64,000 bases of DNA, taken from contig CM054183.1 of assembly GCA_028829895.1 (NCBI GenBank), forward strand, positions 76,805,571 through 76,869,570, read 5' to 3'. Below the pieces are notes generated by a model that saw only the letters and a list, made by a program, of their open reading frames with translations, searched no databases and was not told the DNA's origin. The DNA comes from Sinotaia quadrata (lineage: Eukaryota > Mollusca > Gastropoda > Architaenioglossa > Viviparidae). How positions within the stretch are numbered: position 1 is the first letter of the stretch; each line of letters begins with the position of its first letter. Below, piece after piece: positions 1 to 47,389 of the stretch. Position numbers and translations under genes: made by a program.

Positions 1-9872
<9,872 letters not shown>

Positions 9873-9873
<1 letters not shown>

Positions 9874-9941
9874 TATGCAATCGTATAAGGGACATTACTC
9901 TTATTGAAGAGAGAGGTTGCCCCTTTATCAAAAGTGAGCAT
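9873..9941 (-). promoter_or_regulatory. Upstream ORF ending on the TXNRD2 start codon (TAATG overlap)
   Basis: ATG at 9941 opens a 22-codon frame (MLTFDKGATSLF...YTIA) whose TAA shares its last A with the ATG of TXNRD2. If the transcript starts upstream of 9941, this is a termination-reinitiation layout. The transcription start is unknown. Confidence 0.45.
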
Positions 9942-10717
9942 ATATGCTAGAGGGAGTCAATAACTTTTTAGCAACTTCACTTTTACTTGGCAAACACAAC
10001 TACGGGCACTAAAACCCATTACCATAGTACCCCACTTCATACGCTGCATACGGCGATAATGTATGAAAAATGAGATCTAGTGCGAACAGAAGTAATATAA
10101 AATCTTTCGAGTGCGAAATCGACCTAGGTAGGAAGCGCTCCCCCTAAATCAATCATGGGGGGGGGAGGGGCTGTGCTCTATGTCAAAAATTACCCTTAAA
10201 ACAATCATATTGTATATTCTAATTCGAATAGGGTTCGTACTTATTATCATAATAGGCCTACAAAATTTTTATTTTTTAAAATTGTATATTTTTAAGTAAA
10301 ATTAGAGATACAATAAGCAACAATTTTTATTTTTCTTTACAGTTGATTTGGGGAGTGGGGCAACAACAAACTTATAAAAACAAACAAAACAACTCCTTAA
10401 CTATTTCTAACTTGATGTTGTACTGCTACAACTGAATTAAAATAAATCTTATGAAGCTAAGTTTACTAATTCAGGCACACTTCAAGAGAATGAAGCTGAC
10501 TTGAATCAGACGAACTAATACTTAAAACAACAAATATGTTCTGCAATTACGAACTGAACAATGTCGAGAATTATTTCCCCTGGTTCGAAACAGTGGCGAA
10601 CCGACACGTGGGAGCACAGCTTTGCATCAGACCATCAAAACGATCATCCGTTCCTGGTTTGTGGTCTACATTAAAACATAAAAACAATCTGCTAGACATG
10701 ATTCGTTAATCTAGAGG
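9874..10717. promoter_or_regulatory. Divergent TXNRD2/VMP1 intergenic region, probable bidirectional promoter
   Basis: Two coding starts face away from each other 844 bp apart. The region is richer in GC and CpG than the flanks and contains a 17-base G-rich tract (10157-10173). An E-box CACGTG at 10605-10610, about 110 bp before the VMP1 ATG, is close to the core of the CLEAR element bound by TFEB-type factors, although its flanks (GA..GG) do not match the full 10-mer. No clear TATA box. Confidence 0.55.
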
Positions 10718-35457
<24,740 letters not shown>

Positions 35458-35500
35458 TTAAAAATGTGCAAGCTAATTGTTCTAATTATGTCCTACTTAG

Positions 35501-35506
35501 AATAAA
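35501..35506 (+). terminator. Candidate proximal polyadenylation signal for VMP1
   Basis: AATAAA lies 44 bases after the stop. Further AATAAA motifs occur downstream, so a longer 3' UTR running into the array at 35.85 kb is also possible. Confidence 0.4.
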
Positions 35507-35849
35507 AAAATACTATTTTTGCCATTCCACTTTTTTCTCCACAAAGTGGAAAAATGTTTTAGGCTGCAGATTTAATTTAGTTTTCCATCTATTGCAATTT
35601 TCCAGCTACTTTATTACAGGGCAGGAATATTTGCAGCCATTCTATTTTTCCTCTCAACTTATTCTCTTGTAAAACAATTTTTTTAAATGCTGTTAGATCA
35701 TTTGCAATCACAATTCAGTCACTTATTCTGAGCTATAGATATTGTAAACTTTTAATTAATTATCCAAGCTATATTTAGCATTGCTCATTGCCACTGAGGA
35801 ATTTCTTGTTCACATGACTTAGTAGGTGCCCATATATTAGATATTTGCA

Positions 35850-37150
35850 TATTCCAACTGAAGAAGTGGGGAACTTGAATTCCATCAGAAAACTTACAAT
35901 TTCAGATATTTGTTATTAAATATCAACCACCTTCAGAACTGCACAGCATTTTAGAAAAATTAGGGAATATTATTAAATATCAACTCCATCTGAAGAATTA
36001 GGGAACTTGATAGTCTATCAAAAGAATGAAGAGAAATCTATTATCAAACCTCAATCTCTAGAAATTAAGGAGATTTTAAGGTCAGAAATTAAGGTATACT
36101 TGTTATCAAACATATATCCCATCAAAATACAAAAGAACTTATAACTTTATAAAATAATTAGGGAAGGAATGTTTAATGTAAGATATCAGTCTCCATAAGA
36201 ACAAGTTGAGAATTTTAACGTAAAGAATTAAGGTATATATTTTCATATTTAACCTCTATTTCAAGAAAAGGGGATATTATGGTCCATCATATAATTAGGA
36301 ATATTTACGATCATATAACAAACTCCATCTGAAGAATTGAGGGACTCTGAGTTCAAGAATTAAGAGATATTTGTTATTAAAATTTAATCCATTTGAAGAA
36401 TTGGAGACTTTATGAGTCATCAAAACAATTATTTTTAGATTTCATCTAAATAATTAGGGGACATCAAAGTCCGTCAAAAGAATTATAAGAGTTAAAAAAT
36501 TAAAGGATGTTTGTTATCAACTGTTAACCTCCATGTAAAGAACTGTTGACTTCATTCAAGAGAATTAGGGAATTATCAGATATCTTTAATCTACAAATAT
36601 TAATCTTCACCCAAAAATTGGTACCTTCATGGACCATTAGAATTAGAAAATGTTTATTGTCCAACATCTGATGAATATGGGGATGTCAGTCTCCATCAAA
36701 AGAATTAGACGATATTTCTTGTCAAATATCATGCTTCATTATTAGAATGTAAGACTTCAAGTTTAAACATTAAGGAATATTTATTATTAATATCATCCTC
36801 CATTTGTAGAATTGGGAGGCTCTAATTTAAACATTAAGGAATATTTATTATTAATATCATCCTCCATTTGTAGAATTGGGAGGCTCTAAGTTTAAACAGT
36901 AAGGAATATTTATTATTAATATATCATCCTCATTTGTAGAATTGAGAGGCTCTAAGTTTAAACATTAAGGGATATTTATTATCAAATATCACCCTCCATC
37001 TGAAATTTGAACATTATGGGATATTTATTATTAATATCAACCTCCAGCTGAAGAATTTGGGATTTTTATTGTCATCTGATAAATATAGGGATATTTATTT
37101 ATTATTAAATCATCCTCCAGAATTGAAAACTTAAGTCCATCAGTAGAATG
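35850..37150. repeat. ~70-75-bp degenerate tandem array, about 17 units, just 3' of VMP1
   Basis: Units contain tccatctgaagaattaggga, a variable middle and atatttattatta(a)tatcaacc. Three neighbouring units at 36770-36970 are nearly identical (taaacattaaggaatattta); others are strongly diverged. It may lie in the VMP1 3' UTR if a distal poly(A) site is used. Confidence 0.85.
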
Positions 37151-38690
37151 TGGTTTCAGTGTCCTTCAGAATTTCTTAACATTTTCGGCACTGGCAGTTG
37201 ATTTAATCTTCAAAATGATAATGGTGCCAATATATCTACTTGTACACTGAAGACCAGAACTCTATAACCCACTGTATTAAAATAGTAAGTATGTAACAAG
37301 GGAAACTGACCACCTTAGAGAAAATAAGAAAACATGCTTTTATCTCATTGATGACATTTTTTCTTCTCTTCATTCATTCTGTTATTTTTCTTTTCAAACT
37401 TTCTGTAAGGTGGTCAGTTATTTATTTGAGTGTGTGTGCATGGGACTGGTTTTTTTCTTTTTTCTTACTTTATTGTTTAATTTGGGGAGATTTTTATGTA
37501 TGTGCCATTTCATAAATAACTTTAGTTGATTATATTTTTATTTTTCATTTTCATTCTCTTCGTTTAGATTTTGTGTTCATGTTATTATAATGTTAATCAG
37601 CGTGCCTATTAGTGCTCATGCACTTTGAGTGAAACTTTGTATATATTCATCCACCCCCAAGAGGGGTGTTATATATAGAAATATGTATATTATTTGAGCA
37701 AAGCACTGAGTGCTCAAGTGATAGGTGCAGAAATATATCAGTGACATTTTCCCTGTACACAAAAACTGGTAAATATTTTTTTACATCTTTGGATGAGTTC
37801 TAATAGTATGAGATTTGTGTGTGCTATATAATTTTACCTTTCTTTATTATTAACTACAATACTTCAGTCACATATTTTTTTTTAATTTCTGTTTTGTTAA
37901 AACCATCAGTACTAAATTTCTATATTCAGTAAAATGCAACAGTAGGCTTGCTGCCTGCATATTGTCGATTGTAAAATACATAATATCTGGATTCTATTTT
38001 ATTTTACTACTTATATATTTATGTACCACTGCAAAGTTTGTAAGCTCTTCCAGCCCTGTTATCATAGAACGCTCCTTGGAATCTTAGGTTACGGCCATTC
38101 AAATTGAACCAATTTGCAAGCTTCAACCCCAGTAACAAAATGTTCTTAACCATCAATTAATGTTTCCCTGTTTATAATTCTGTAAATAATATATGCCATC
38201 TTTATATAAAGCACTGATTTAATTGTAAACATTTCTATTACTATTAATTTTTATTGCAACACAGAAACTGTCATTGAAATAATAATAATCAGTTTTACAG
38301 TATGTGTATGCTTGTATTTTTTAATTGTCTTATTGTCTTATAATGTTGTGATCCTTTTATTCATGAAGTATAGCTATTACAAGACCATCACCTTTAGGTA
38401 GACAATCAAAATAGGTCGTTACTAATTATTTTATCAAGAGTGAACAGTTGTATTGCCTCCTGCAGTCAAGGCATGCTTGTACTAAGCCATTGATGCAAGA
38501 ACCTGTCTAAGTCAAAAAATCTGTCTTGCTAGATTTGTCCCACTTCTATCAAAGCTAAGAAAACTTGTACATTTGTCCATTTTTATTATTAATTTTTTAA
38601 TGTGAGCATTTCATTGAATCATTTCAATCCAGCCAGTAGAATTTGTTCAGTTTACTTGAGGTATATCATCCATATTTTATCAAACATTCT
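37151..38690. other. Intergenic, nothing recognised
   Basis: AT-rich sequence with AATAAA-like motifs that could be distal VMP1 poly(A) signals. No coding segment. Confidence 0.4.
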
Positions 38691-39245
38691 CTCTCCAATC
38701 ATTGAATGTATGTACTATTAAATATAATACTCCAGGTTTCCTTGCCACTTATTCTATCTTCCTGCAATGTGGAATGTGTATATGATTGTGTGAATATAGT
38801 CTTCCACATTTCTTTGCTTCTCATTCTGTCTCCCTGCAATGTAGAATGTGTGTGAATACAATTCTCTATATTTCTAGCCTGTTTATTCCATCTCCCTACA
38901 TCACTGAATGTGAGAATATAATTTTCTATAGTTCTGGTCTGCTCATTCTATTTCCCTGCACTCACCAAGTGTAGAAATCAAGATCTCCATATTTCTGGTC
39001 CACTCATTCTATTTCCCTACATCACTGAATATAACAAGTTCTTTATGTTTTAGGTCTGCTTGTTTCCCTGCATCACTGAATATAACAAGTTCTTTATTCT
39101 TTTAGGTCTGCTTATTTTGTTTCCCTGCATCACTGAATATAACAAGTTCTTTATGTTTTAGGTCTGCTCATTTTGTTTCCCTGCAACATGGTATGTGAAC
39201 ATAACCCTCCATAATTTTAGTTTGCAGATTCTATCTGCACCACAG
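38690..39245. repeat. ~58-bp tandem array, about nine units
   Basis: Units share ccctgca(t)cactgaatat, tttatgttttaggtctgct and cattctatttc. The segment at 39005-39185 holds three highly similar copies. Confidence 0.8.
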
Positions 39246-40635
39246 AATGTGTGTGTACTGGATGCAGCATAATGGGTGATTTCTTGCTTGTATGTGTTAA
39301 GAGTAATTTTGTTTGTTTTTGTCAAGAGTTAAAAATTACAATGTGATGTGAACTGACTTCTGCTTGCTTCTTTCTTAGTTTTGTAAATACTTTACAATGT
39401 GATGTAAGCTTTTGAATTCTATTTATCTGTCTCCTGGTTTTATACATACTTAGTTGTGTAATGTAAGCTCTGACTTCTATGTATTTCCTGATTTTTATCA
39501 ATATTTAGTTGTATTTTAGAAAAACTTTTCAGCAGAAAATTTGCTTTTTTTTTAATTGTTACCAAGTGTCCACAAGTGAATGCTCTTATACTTTTTTTTA
39601 TAATTATTTCAATAGTTGGGTACATAAAGAAAAATATATATTTTAAGTTGAAAGTATTTGAATCAGAGGTTGATGGTCAGGAGATCTTGCATTTTAGCTT
39701 AAAGACCCAGTGAAGAGAAATCTAGGTAATCCATGCAAATGAGATCATTCAATAGATTTAGGTGTTCTGATAATATATATATATAATTTCATATGGATAT
39801 TACAATATGTGTGATCAAAATAATCTATATGTGAGACTCTGTGTGTTGCCAATAGGTATACAAATGAGTTTAATGAAGATACATAAGACTAACAAGACAC
39901 CCTTTCATACTGAATGTATAATACAAAAGAAACTGCCAACTTAACAATATGCAGAACAAAGAAACAGCCTTGACTGGACCATAACCCAGATCTTTTAGCC
40001 ATTTTTGTGCCAATCTTGCATAATTGAGACCTTTAGTTTCTGTTTCACTTTTAACCCTAAAATAACAGCATATATTAAAGTTGCTGGCTACTTAAACTTT
40101 TCCAGGGTGTTTAGAAATGTTTGAATTAACTGAAATATAATTATATATCTTTTTAGTGGATCCCTGTTCACTTGGGCTTTATGCTAAAAACAGACATTGA
40201 CTTTAGCAAGATTTCTATTTATTTCAGTATTTTTCCAGAAAATCATGCTGCATTAGGAGAACTTCTTTAAGCATGTCTTCTTAGAAACTTTTAAATTGCT
40301 GTGACAAAATTCTTTTGATCTTGCAAGACAGTAGTTTGACTATATATGCAAAGGTAATCATAAATTCAAATTGACGACAGTACACTTGTACCAGTATCCT
40401 CTGATGATATCTCATATGAGGGGAAAAATAATATTTATTTTAATTTTGACAAATACAGCATAATTATACATCATATCTTGACTGTTGATTTGACATTTTT
40501 TTGTTAATGCTTGGTTTTTCATAACTGACAAATTAATCCGATATATTTTTGGTTTGATTAAATTCTATAAACCTTTCCTATTATATTTCAGAAATTTGCA
40601 CTCACAGCAATACGAGACTAACTTATGAGTTATTG
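39246..40635. other. Intergenic, nothing recognised
   Basis: AT-rich. A loose duplication of ttacaatgtgatgtgaactgacttct is seen at 39335-39480. No gene. Confidence 0.4.
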
Positions 40636-40639
40636 CATC

Positions 40640-41870
40640 TAAAAGAACCTATTGCATTGTACAAACATGCAAGAACTTTTCTTGTTATAATATGCAGACA
40701 ACTAGAACTATATTCTTGTGTTGTGAAGACACAATATTTTTTGTATATATTGTGCAGACAAACTAAAACTTGTTTTGTATTTTGCAGATACACTAAAACT
40801 CTATTTCTTGTGCATGCAAGTTTGAAGTCTTGAATTGTGCAAATATACTAAATTCTTGTGCAGTACTAGAACTATTCCTTATATTGTGCAGGCATACTAC
40901 AACTTGTATTGTGCAGGCATACTAGAACTTTCTTGTATTGTGCAGGCATACTAGAACTATTCCTTATATTGTGCAGGCATACTACAACTTGTATTGTGCA
41001 GGCATACTAGAACTTTCTTGTATTGTGCAGGCATACTAGAACTTTCTTGTATTGTGCAGGCATACTAGAACTTTCTTGTATTGTGCAGACATATTAGAAC
41101 TCTTGTATCGTGCAGACATACTCGAACTCTTTTCATTTATTGTGCAAGCATACCAGAACTCTGTTTTTGTATTGTGCAAACTTAGAACTTTTTCTTTTTC
41201 AGGCTTATTCAAACTTCACTTGCATTAATAGATAAATATTAGTTTAATATTGTAAATGTTATAATATTGTATACAGATGCGCAAAAACTTCCTGTGTTCT
41301 ATTGCACAGATGTACAATAATTTCCCATGCTGTCTGGTGCAGATTTATTAAAATTTTCCATGTTGTACAGATGCAGTAGAACTTCACCTTTTGTATTATA
41401 CACATACACTAGATGACTAGAACATCCTTTGTTGTATTGTGCAGATACAGTACATACACTATAATACCTTTCTTTTCTTGTGCAGATACTTTAAAACTTC
41501 ACATTTATTATGCTGATACTCTAAACCTTCACATTGTATTATGCAGATAAAACTAGAACATCCTTTGTGCACATTAAATAAAACTTCACATTATATTATG
41601 CATCTTTGTGCATATTACATAAAAGTTAACATTTTATTATTCATGTACACTAGAACATCTTTTGTGCACATTACATAAAACTTCACATTGTATTGTGCAC
41701 ATACTCTAGGACCATCTTTATGCACATTGTATAAAACTTCACATTGTATTATGCACATACACTGAAACATCCTTTATGCACATTACATAAAACTTCACAT
41801 TGTATTGTGCACATAAACTAGAACATCTTTTGTGGTATTGTCTGTATGCAAGAATTTTTTATACACATAG
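40640..41870. repeat. 27-35-bp minisatellite field, roughly 35-40 units in several sub-types
   Basis: The core sub-type, ttgtattgtgcaggcatact followed by agaactttc, is nearly identical from 40860 to 41090. A second sub-type, cacattgtattatgcacata, dominates 41510-41830. An older degenerate series joins them. Confidence 0.9.
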
Positions 41871-42889
41871 TAGAACCTGTCTTATTGCAGCCTCCTATTT
41901 GGCAAGCTTTTCTCCATATTTTTTTTTTTAATTTTGCAGCTTGCTTTATTTGACATAGTCTTATGTGACTCAAACCACTTGTATTTGGTATCTAGTCATG
42001 GCATGTTTTCTTTGGGTCATTGCGACATTCATTAACCTAGTGGAATGGTAAAATAAAATGTTTTCATTTAAGTACTCATTGTAACAATTAAGTAAATGGA
42101 TGGTCATAGAATACAACTTTATATAATGAGATTTGTGGTCATCTGTTAACTAAATGGATAGGCATGGAATAAAAATTTACACTCAGTAATTATTTATTTT
42201 TTGTTGAAGTGAGTTTCTGCTTTTACTTTATTTTGGTATAATTACTTTACTGATGCTGTTAACATCCACCTTTTGATCTCTGTAGGCTGAAAGAGACTAA
42301 ATGTGTTAGGAGCAATTTTGATGGCTTTTCATGTAGAAGCCTGATAAATGTCACCACTGTTTTACTTTATATCAGTGTATTTAGCTTTTACTTATGTTGT
42401 TGCTTTTTTGTTTATTATGGCAAAATCTTTTTTTTATTTTTAGATCTTGGACAAAAGATACAGAGTTCAGTTCTTATTTTCTTGTGTAAAACTTGACCAA
42501 GAAAAAAATTGGCCCAAATATATTTTACTGCATAATCAGGAATCAAATCATTTATTATTATTATTTATTTATTAGGAGGGGGATTTTGTATAGTATAATC
42601 AAACATTTTTTAAATAAACTTTAATTTTAAAACAATTTGTAATTATTTGTACTTAATTTTAAAATGTGTACTTATATACCTTAAACTACATGTAATTCTT
42701 TTTATTAAGCGAAAAGCAGTAAATATGTTTGACTTTAATTACAAAAGAAATAACTAAGTGGCCATGTCTGACATCAATGATTAGTAGGTAGATTACATGT
42801 AAATACTTTCAGCCATTTATTAAACATGTGCAATGCCAAAATATTTAAGGTCTATTGTACAAAGACAAAGATCTATGGTATAAAATTGC

Positions 42890-43090
42890 ATTTCAGTAAA
42901 TGCAAACATTCTTTGTTTGGCACATGGCACTTTACATTACAGTGCTATTTATGAAACAGACCTTTAGAAAGATACAACTTTACAGAAGTAAACATTCTTT
43001 GCTGATTGGCACATGGCACTTGTCAGTGATACAGTACAGTGTTATTTATGAAACAGACATTTAGAAAGATACAACTTTACAGAAGTAACT
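42890..43090. repeat. ~100-bp direct duplication
   Basis: Two copies of acattctttg..ttggcacatggcact and cagtg(c/t)tatttatgaaacag, ending in agaaagatacaactttacag, lie side by side. Confidence 0.85.
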
Positions 43091-43534
43091 TGACTTGATA
43101 ATAAGAAAGACAAAATTCTGGATATCAACTATTATTACACACATGTGAAAACTGAAACTGTAAATTACATTCATAGTAATACTGCACACACATTTGATAT
43201 AACTTAAATCTACATATTGTAAATTTGGTTTTTCCAAAGAATAGTTTTGAAAGTTGTAGATAAAAAATAGAGAGACTTTCTACAACACAAGAGTTATATC
43301 CACAGATAGGTAGCATATTCATTTATTTTTCTTTCATATCATCACTCTCATGTGACGGAACTCACTTGGGGGTTCTACATAATGGCTGCAATCATTTATA
43401 GTAGTGTTTAAAGCTTAATAGATTACAATTTATCTTGAAGATTGATTGGGGGAGGGGGTGCAGATTACTTACATCATCAAAACAAATCCCAATTCTAAAC
43501 TGTAAATCGGGACAATATAGTTAATCGTCTAAAT

Positions 43535-43620
43535 CAGTGTTTCCCAAAATGTGCACCAAAGCACCCTTGAGCACATTTAACTCTTGGGCACCATGAAGAA
43601 AATCCTGATATTCTAAGGGT
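43535..43620. mobile_element. hAT-like element end
   Basis: CAGTGTTTCCCAAAATGTGC followed by accaaagcaccc resembles the terminal repeat of hAT (Charlie-type) elements. The partner end was not found. Confidence 0.4.
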
Positions 43621-46300
43621 GATATGAACCAATAAAGCAGATCTTAATTATTGTTTTCTACTGTTATGACTATAGATATTTTTAGATTCCTGGTCTAGTT
43701 TAGCACTTTGTTTTATCTCAAGTACAGTTTGCTGACATTTAGAAAACAATTGCTTTGTCAAGAGAGTTTCATCATGAAATCTATTTCTTTAAAAATGCCA
43801 TTATAAAATAAAATATTTTTATATTGTATATTTGAGATGAGCCATATCAGACTTTATTGTATTATTTGTTTTGTTGAATGATTTGACTTTAGTTATTACT
43901 ATGTATTTATAATCAGTAATTAAAAATAAAAGTTTGCCTGTATAATTATGCAATTTATAAATGACAGTTATACACAGTTCTTATCTGTATAATTCCCTGG
44001 ATCCATTACAGTAACACTAGACAGTTTTATTCCCATCTCTCTCTCTCTCAAACACACACAAGCACATACATAACAAATTTCAGTGTTTCAACTTCATGAC
44101 CAGAGAGCTGCATGTAATTGTTGGTTGAAATAATATATTGTACATACTCTCTGTGTGATAATTATATAGTTTTCAAACACAGTGCAATTCAAATTTTGTT
44201 CAGTTTTATACTAAATCTAGGCTTGTAAATAAGCTTTTTATAATTACTGGGTCAGCTTGCATCCTTTCAGTTATTTATAAAAGGAGGATAAATATGCATT
44301 GCAGTAATGACCTTGATTTCACTATTTACCAGTATTGATACATTTTATAAACAGAACAAAGTAATCATCTATAAGTGATTTCGCATTTATGTTTGTTTGA
44401 GTCTTGTCCATATGTTTCAGCATATCTGAGGATCAAGTTTGTTTTTTTTACATGAAACTGTGTTTTAAAAAACCCACACAATCTTATTTATTGTCAATTA
44501 TTTGCCCATATTTTGAGGTGGAATTTGATTTATTAAAAAGAAAATATTTGCCAATTTTCTTGTTAAAATTAAAATTGTAATTTGCCCACTACCTCTTTTC
44601 CCACTTCATCTAATATCTGCATACATTCCATTGCTGTAGTAGAATAAAATCAGTACACTTAGTCAATTACTATTAATGTATCAAAATGATGCATCCGGTT
44701 ACATGGCTGTTATTATTAAATTTATACTAAAGTATGTTTGTATTCAATATCATTACCTTAATTATTTAGCAGGTTTTCTTTTAAATTTTTTAAAAATATA
44801 ATACATGCAATGATTTTTTTTATTATTTATTATTAAATTTGTAAATATTTCCATAAAAACTCCTGTAACTTTTTTGATAAACATACAAATTGTTTCTCTA
44901 GTTAGTGCCTCATTTCTATCCTACACAATCACAGTAGTCAGATAAGTATATAAAATACCAAACAAACTTTAGGTATTGCTAACATTGTGGCCGTTAAGAA
45001 TGATCCACTTACTCTGTGCATCTCGTCACTTTCTAGGGTTGCCAGCAATAAACATTTTGGTTTTTTTCAAAGTTCACCGTGGAATTTTGCAGTTACGGGT
45101 GCAAGATGAAGTAACAAAACCATTCCCCACTTTGTTTTGCGCTAAGTTCTATACTGAGAAAGATCCTTTATTAGGAGACTTGTTTTAATGCCATAGTAAG
45201 TGGCATGTAAAATATAAATTAAAATATTACTTAAGGCACGTACACCACTGTGATTGGTTTGTGTACCGTATTGTACTACATAGTGAAGTATTTCATACTT
45301 GTATAAAATGTGAGCTGAATGTGGTATGCGAGTTTACTGCTTTTGAAGAATATCCTTTGCAATGTGGTGTGGTATTTTTTTTTTTTTAATTTTTCCAAAC
45401 CAACTGAAAGCTGCAGACACAAATATTTAAACAATTGTGAATTGGAGCTTGTATGTTGGCTGCCATGTTCTGAATGTTTACAACCATATCATCATCTATG
45501 GTGATTGTGGAACTTGTTTCATTCATTGTTTGTCTGTACATTTACCAGGGTGGCAATTAAATCCTTGTCCAGATTGGTTTCAGTGTTTTTCTTTCTCTGG
45601 TATTTGCATTTGAAGTTGCTGTTTGAGGCCTGAATGGAACACATTAATTCAAAGCATTAAATAACATTTAAAGAGATTCGCAAATTGGGTGTTTTCAAGT
45701 AAAACTCGCAAGAGATCTTTAGAAACAGAGAAACTGAATTTGTCATGGGGGCAGACAGTGACTAATGATCCAGCTCTAGAGGTTCAAGCCCATACTCAAA
45801 ATGTGAGAATTCTTATCTGAAAGGAGTGGACTCGATGTCTAGATTTTGTATTTGGATAATAAATCTAATATAATGTCGGGTATTAGATACTTTTTAGGCT
45901 AGATTCCCTTTGCAATTAAATATGAAAAGAATCATCTCAAATGATGCCTGAAAATTTTAATAAAACATTTCAGAGCAAAAATGCTCCACTTTCACAGCAC
46001 ATCTTACCTTTTAAAAAGTTAATCTTTTACAGAGATATATCATATGAGAGCCAAGAATCTTGTGATTATAATAATCACAAGCTCTTAGCTCTGAATGTGC
46101 TAATACAAACCTAGCTATTTGACTGACACTACAATCACAATATCTCCTTGAATGTATTAATGAAACACTACTTACCTATCACTAAGATCACAAGAATCTC
46201 ACTATGAATGAGCAATGTGATTGGACTACTCAAAAAAAACAATATCTGTGGGGGCCAGAGTTGGGAGTAAACAATTCATGAAGAAAATGTTTTAGAACTT
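43621..46300. other. Intergenic, no supported gene
   Basis: Mostly AT-rich, with a CT/AC microsatellite at 44038-44062. Open frames at 44976-45188 and 45319-45504 show no family resemblance, no splice support and no repeat basis. Confidence 0.4.
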
Positions 46301-46324
46301 AATCATGTAATCTAAACTAGTCTT

Positions 46325-46640
46325 ATGTGGGCGAGTAGTTTTTATTATCCAATGGTGAAGATTTACAAGAACAAGAGCAGCCCATGGACAGATCAAAGTT
46401 TGGCTGCTGAAATAATTCTTTAATCACTCTAGATTTGGTGTGGCTGAAGTCTGGTCATGAATGGCGGGCAATAGCTTAATGGGAAGAAGCCGCCTTTTTT
46501 TCTAGAATTTCCGAGATTGTTAGACTTTCAGGATTTTCTTCCTGGCTCCCAATTTTTTAATTTATAAACCGTTACCTCCAAGGTAGATTTTTGGTGTGGC
46601 TTAGGTCTGGTCATGAAAGGCAACCATTAGCCACAGACTA
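46325..46640. repeat. Dispersed repeat, inverted partner at 52640-52805, with an internal duplication
   Basis: gagtagtttttattatccaa followed by tggtgaagatttacaag at 46331 is matched in reverse complement around 52740-52800. The phrase ggtgtggctgaagtctggtcatgaa recurs at 46591 as ggtgtggcttaggtctggtcatgaa. The likely source is a non-autonomous transposon of unknown class. Confidence 0.55.
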
Positions 46641-46699
46641 AAAATCGGAAAACGGACTTGCCTTTTTATACTCGGAGTGATTGCCCCTTGTTATTTTAA

Positions 46700-47380
46700 T
46701 TTAGGGTGATAGGGTCTTCCGCCGATTTCGCCCCCACCCCCGCTGTAGACTAGTTGAATATGATGAAAGAAAGGAAAGTGTGCCCTATTTTCCGTTACTA
46801 AAATGTCTGGCCGCAAAGGTGGACGCTTTAGCCCGGCATTCCGTGAGCTAAAGTTGTGTATGTTGTTGCTGGGAGGGGGGTCTTACAGAGCCCAGGCTAG
46901 TAGCACAAAAAGTGTACCTAATGTGTACGTGTGCCCAGGATGTTCACCCAACTGGCCTCCCTCACTGGTTATGTTGTCATCGATGTGCCTGTACCCGGTG
47001 TCCGTTGGGATGGCAAAGATGGGCGCTGGCGGCCAGTTTAAAAAAAAGTAATAAACAAACACATGTGGGTTTTGTGTTCATGTGGTTGTTTACACTTACA
47101 ATGGCGCCACTAACAGGATAGCGTTCTCTGAAACAAGAGGCATTGTGAGCTTACAACATTAGTTCAAAAGCCTACAAAAACTTGAGGAAAGAACACACAC
47201 ACAAACTTTAAACTGAATGCCGGTATCGCGGAACTTTTCACTGAAGACCTGTGACCTAACTTAGTATTTCAAAACAATATTTCATCTCACACACTCTAGC
47301 ATTATTCAAGCCATGTTCAAATTCACGAAAATCGACTTAATGGAGATATCTAATCTCATATACAAAAGGCATTCTTGATA
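46700..47380. other. GC-richer intergenic block, unassigned
   Basis: This block has higher GC than the surroundings. An 82-codon open frame at 46803-47051 has no recognisable domain and ends in a run of Lys from an A-tract. It may belong to an unclassified element. Confidence 0.3.
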
Positions 47381-47389
47381 TATATTAAT

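Noticed and set aside
46803..47051. 82-residue ORF (MSGRKGGRFSPAFRELKLCM...)
   Set aside because: No domain, no splice context, ends in an A-tract Lys run and overlaps another frame of similar length. Not supported as a gene.
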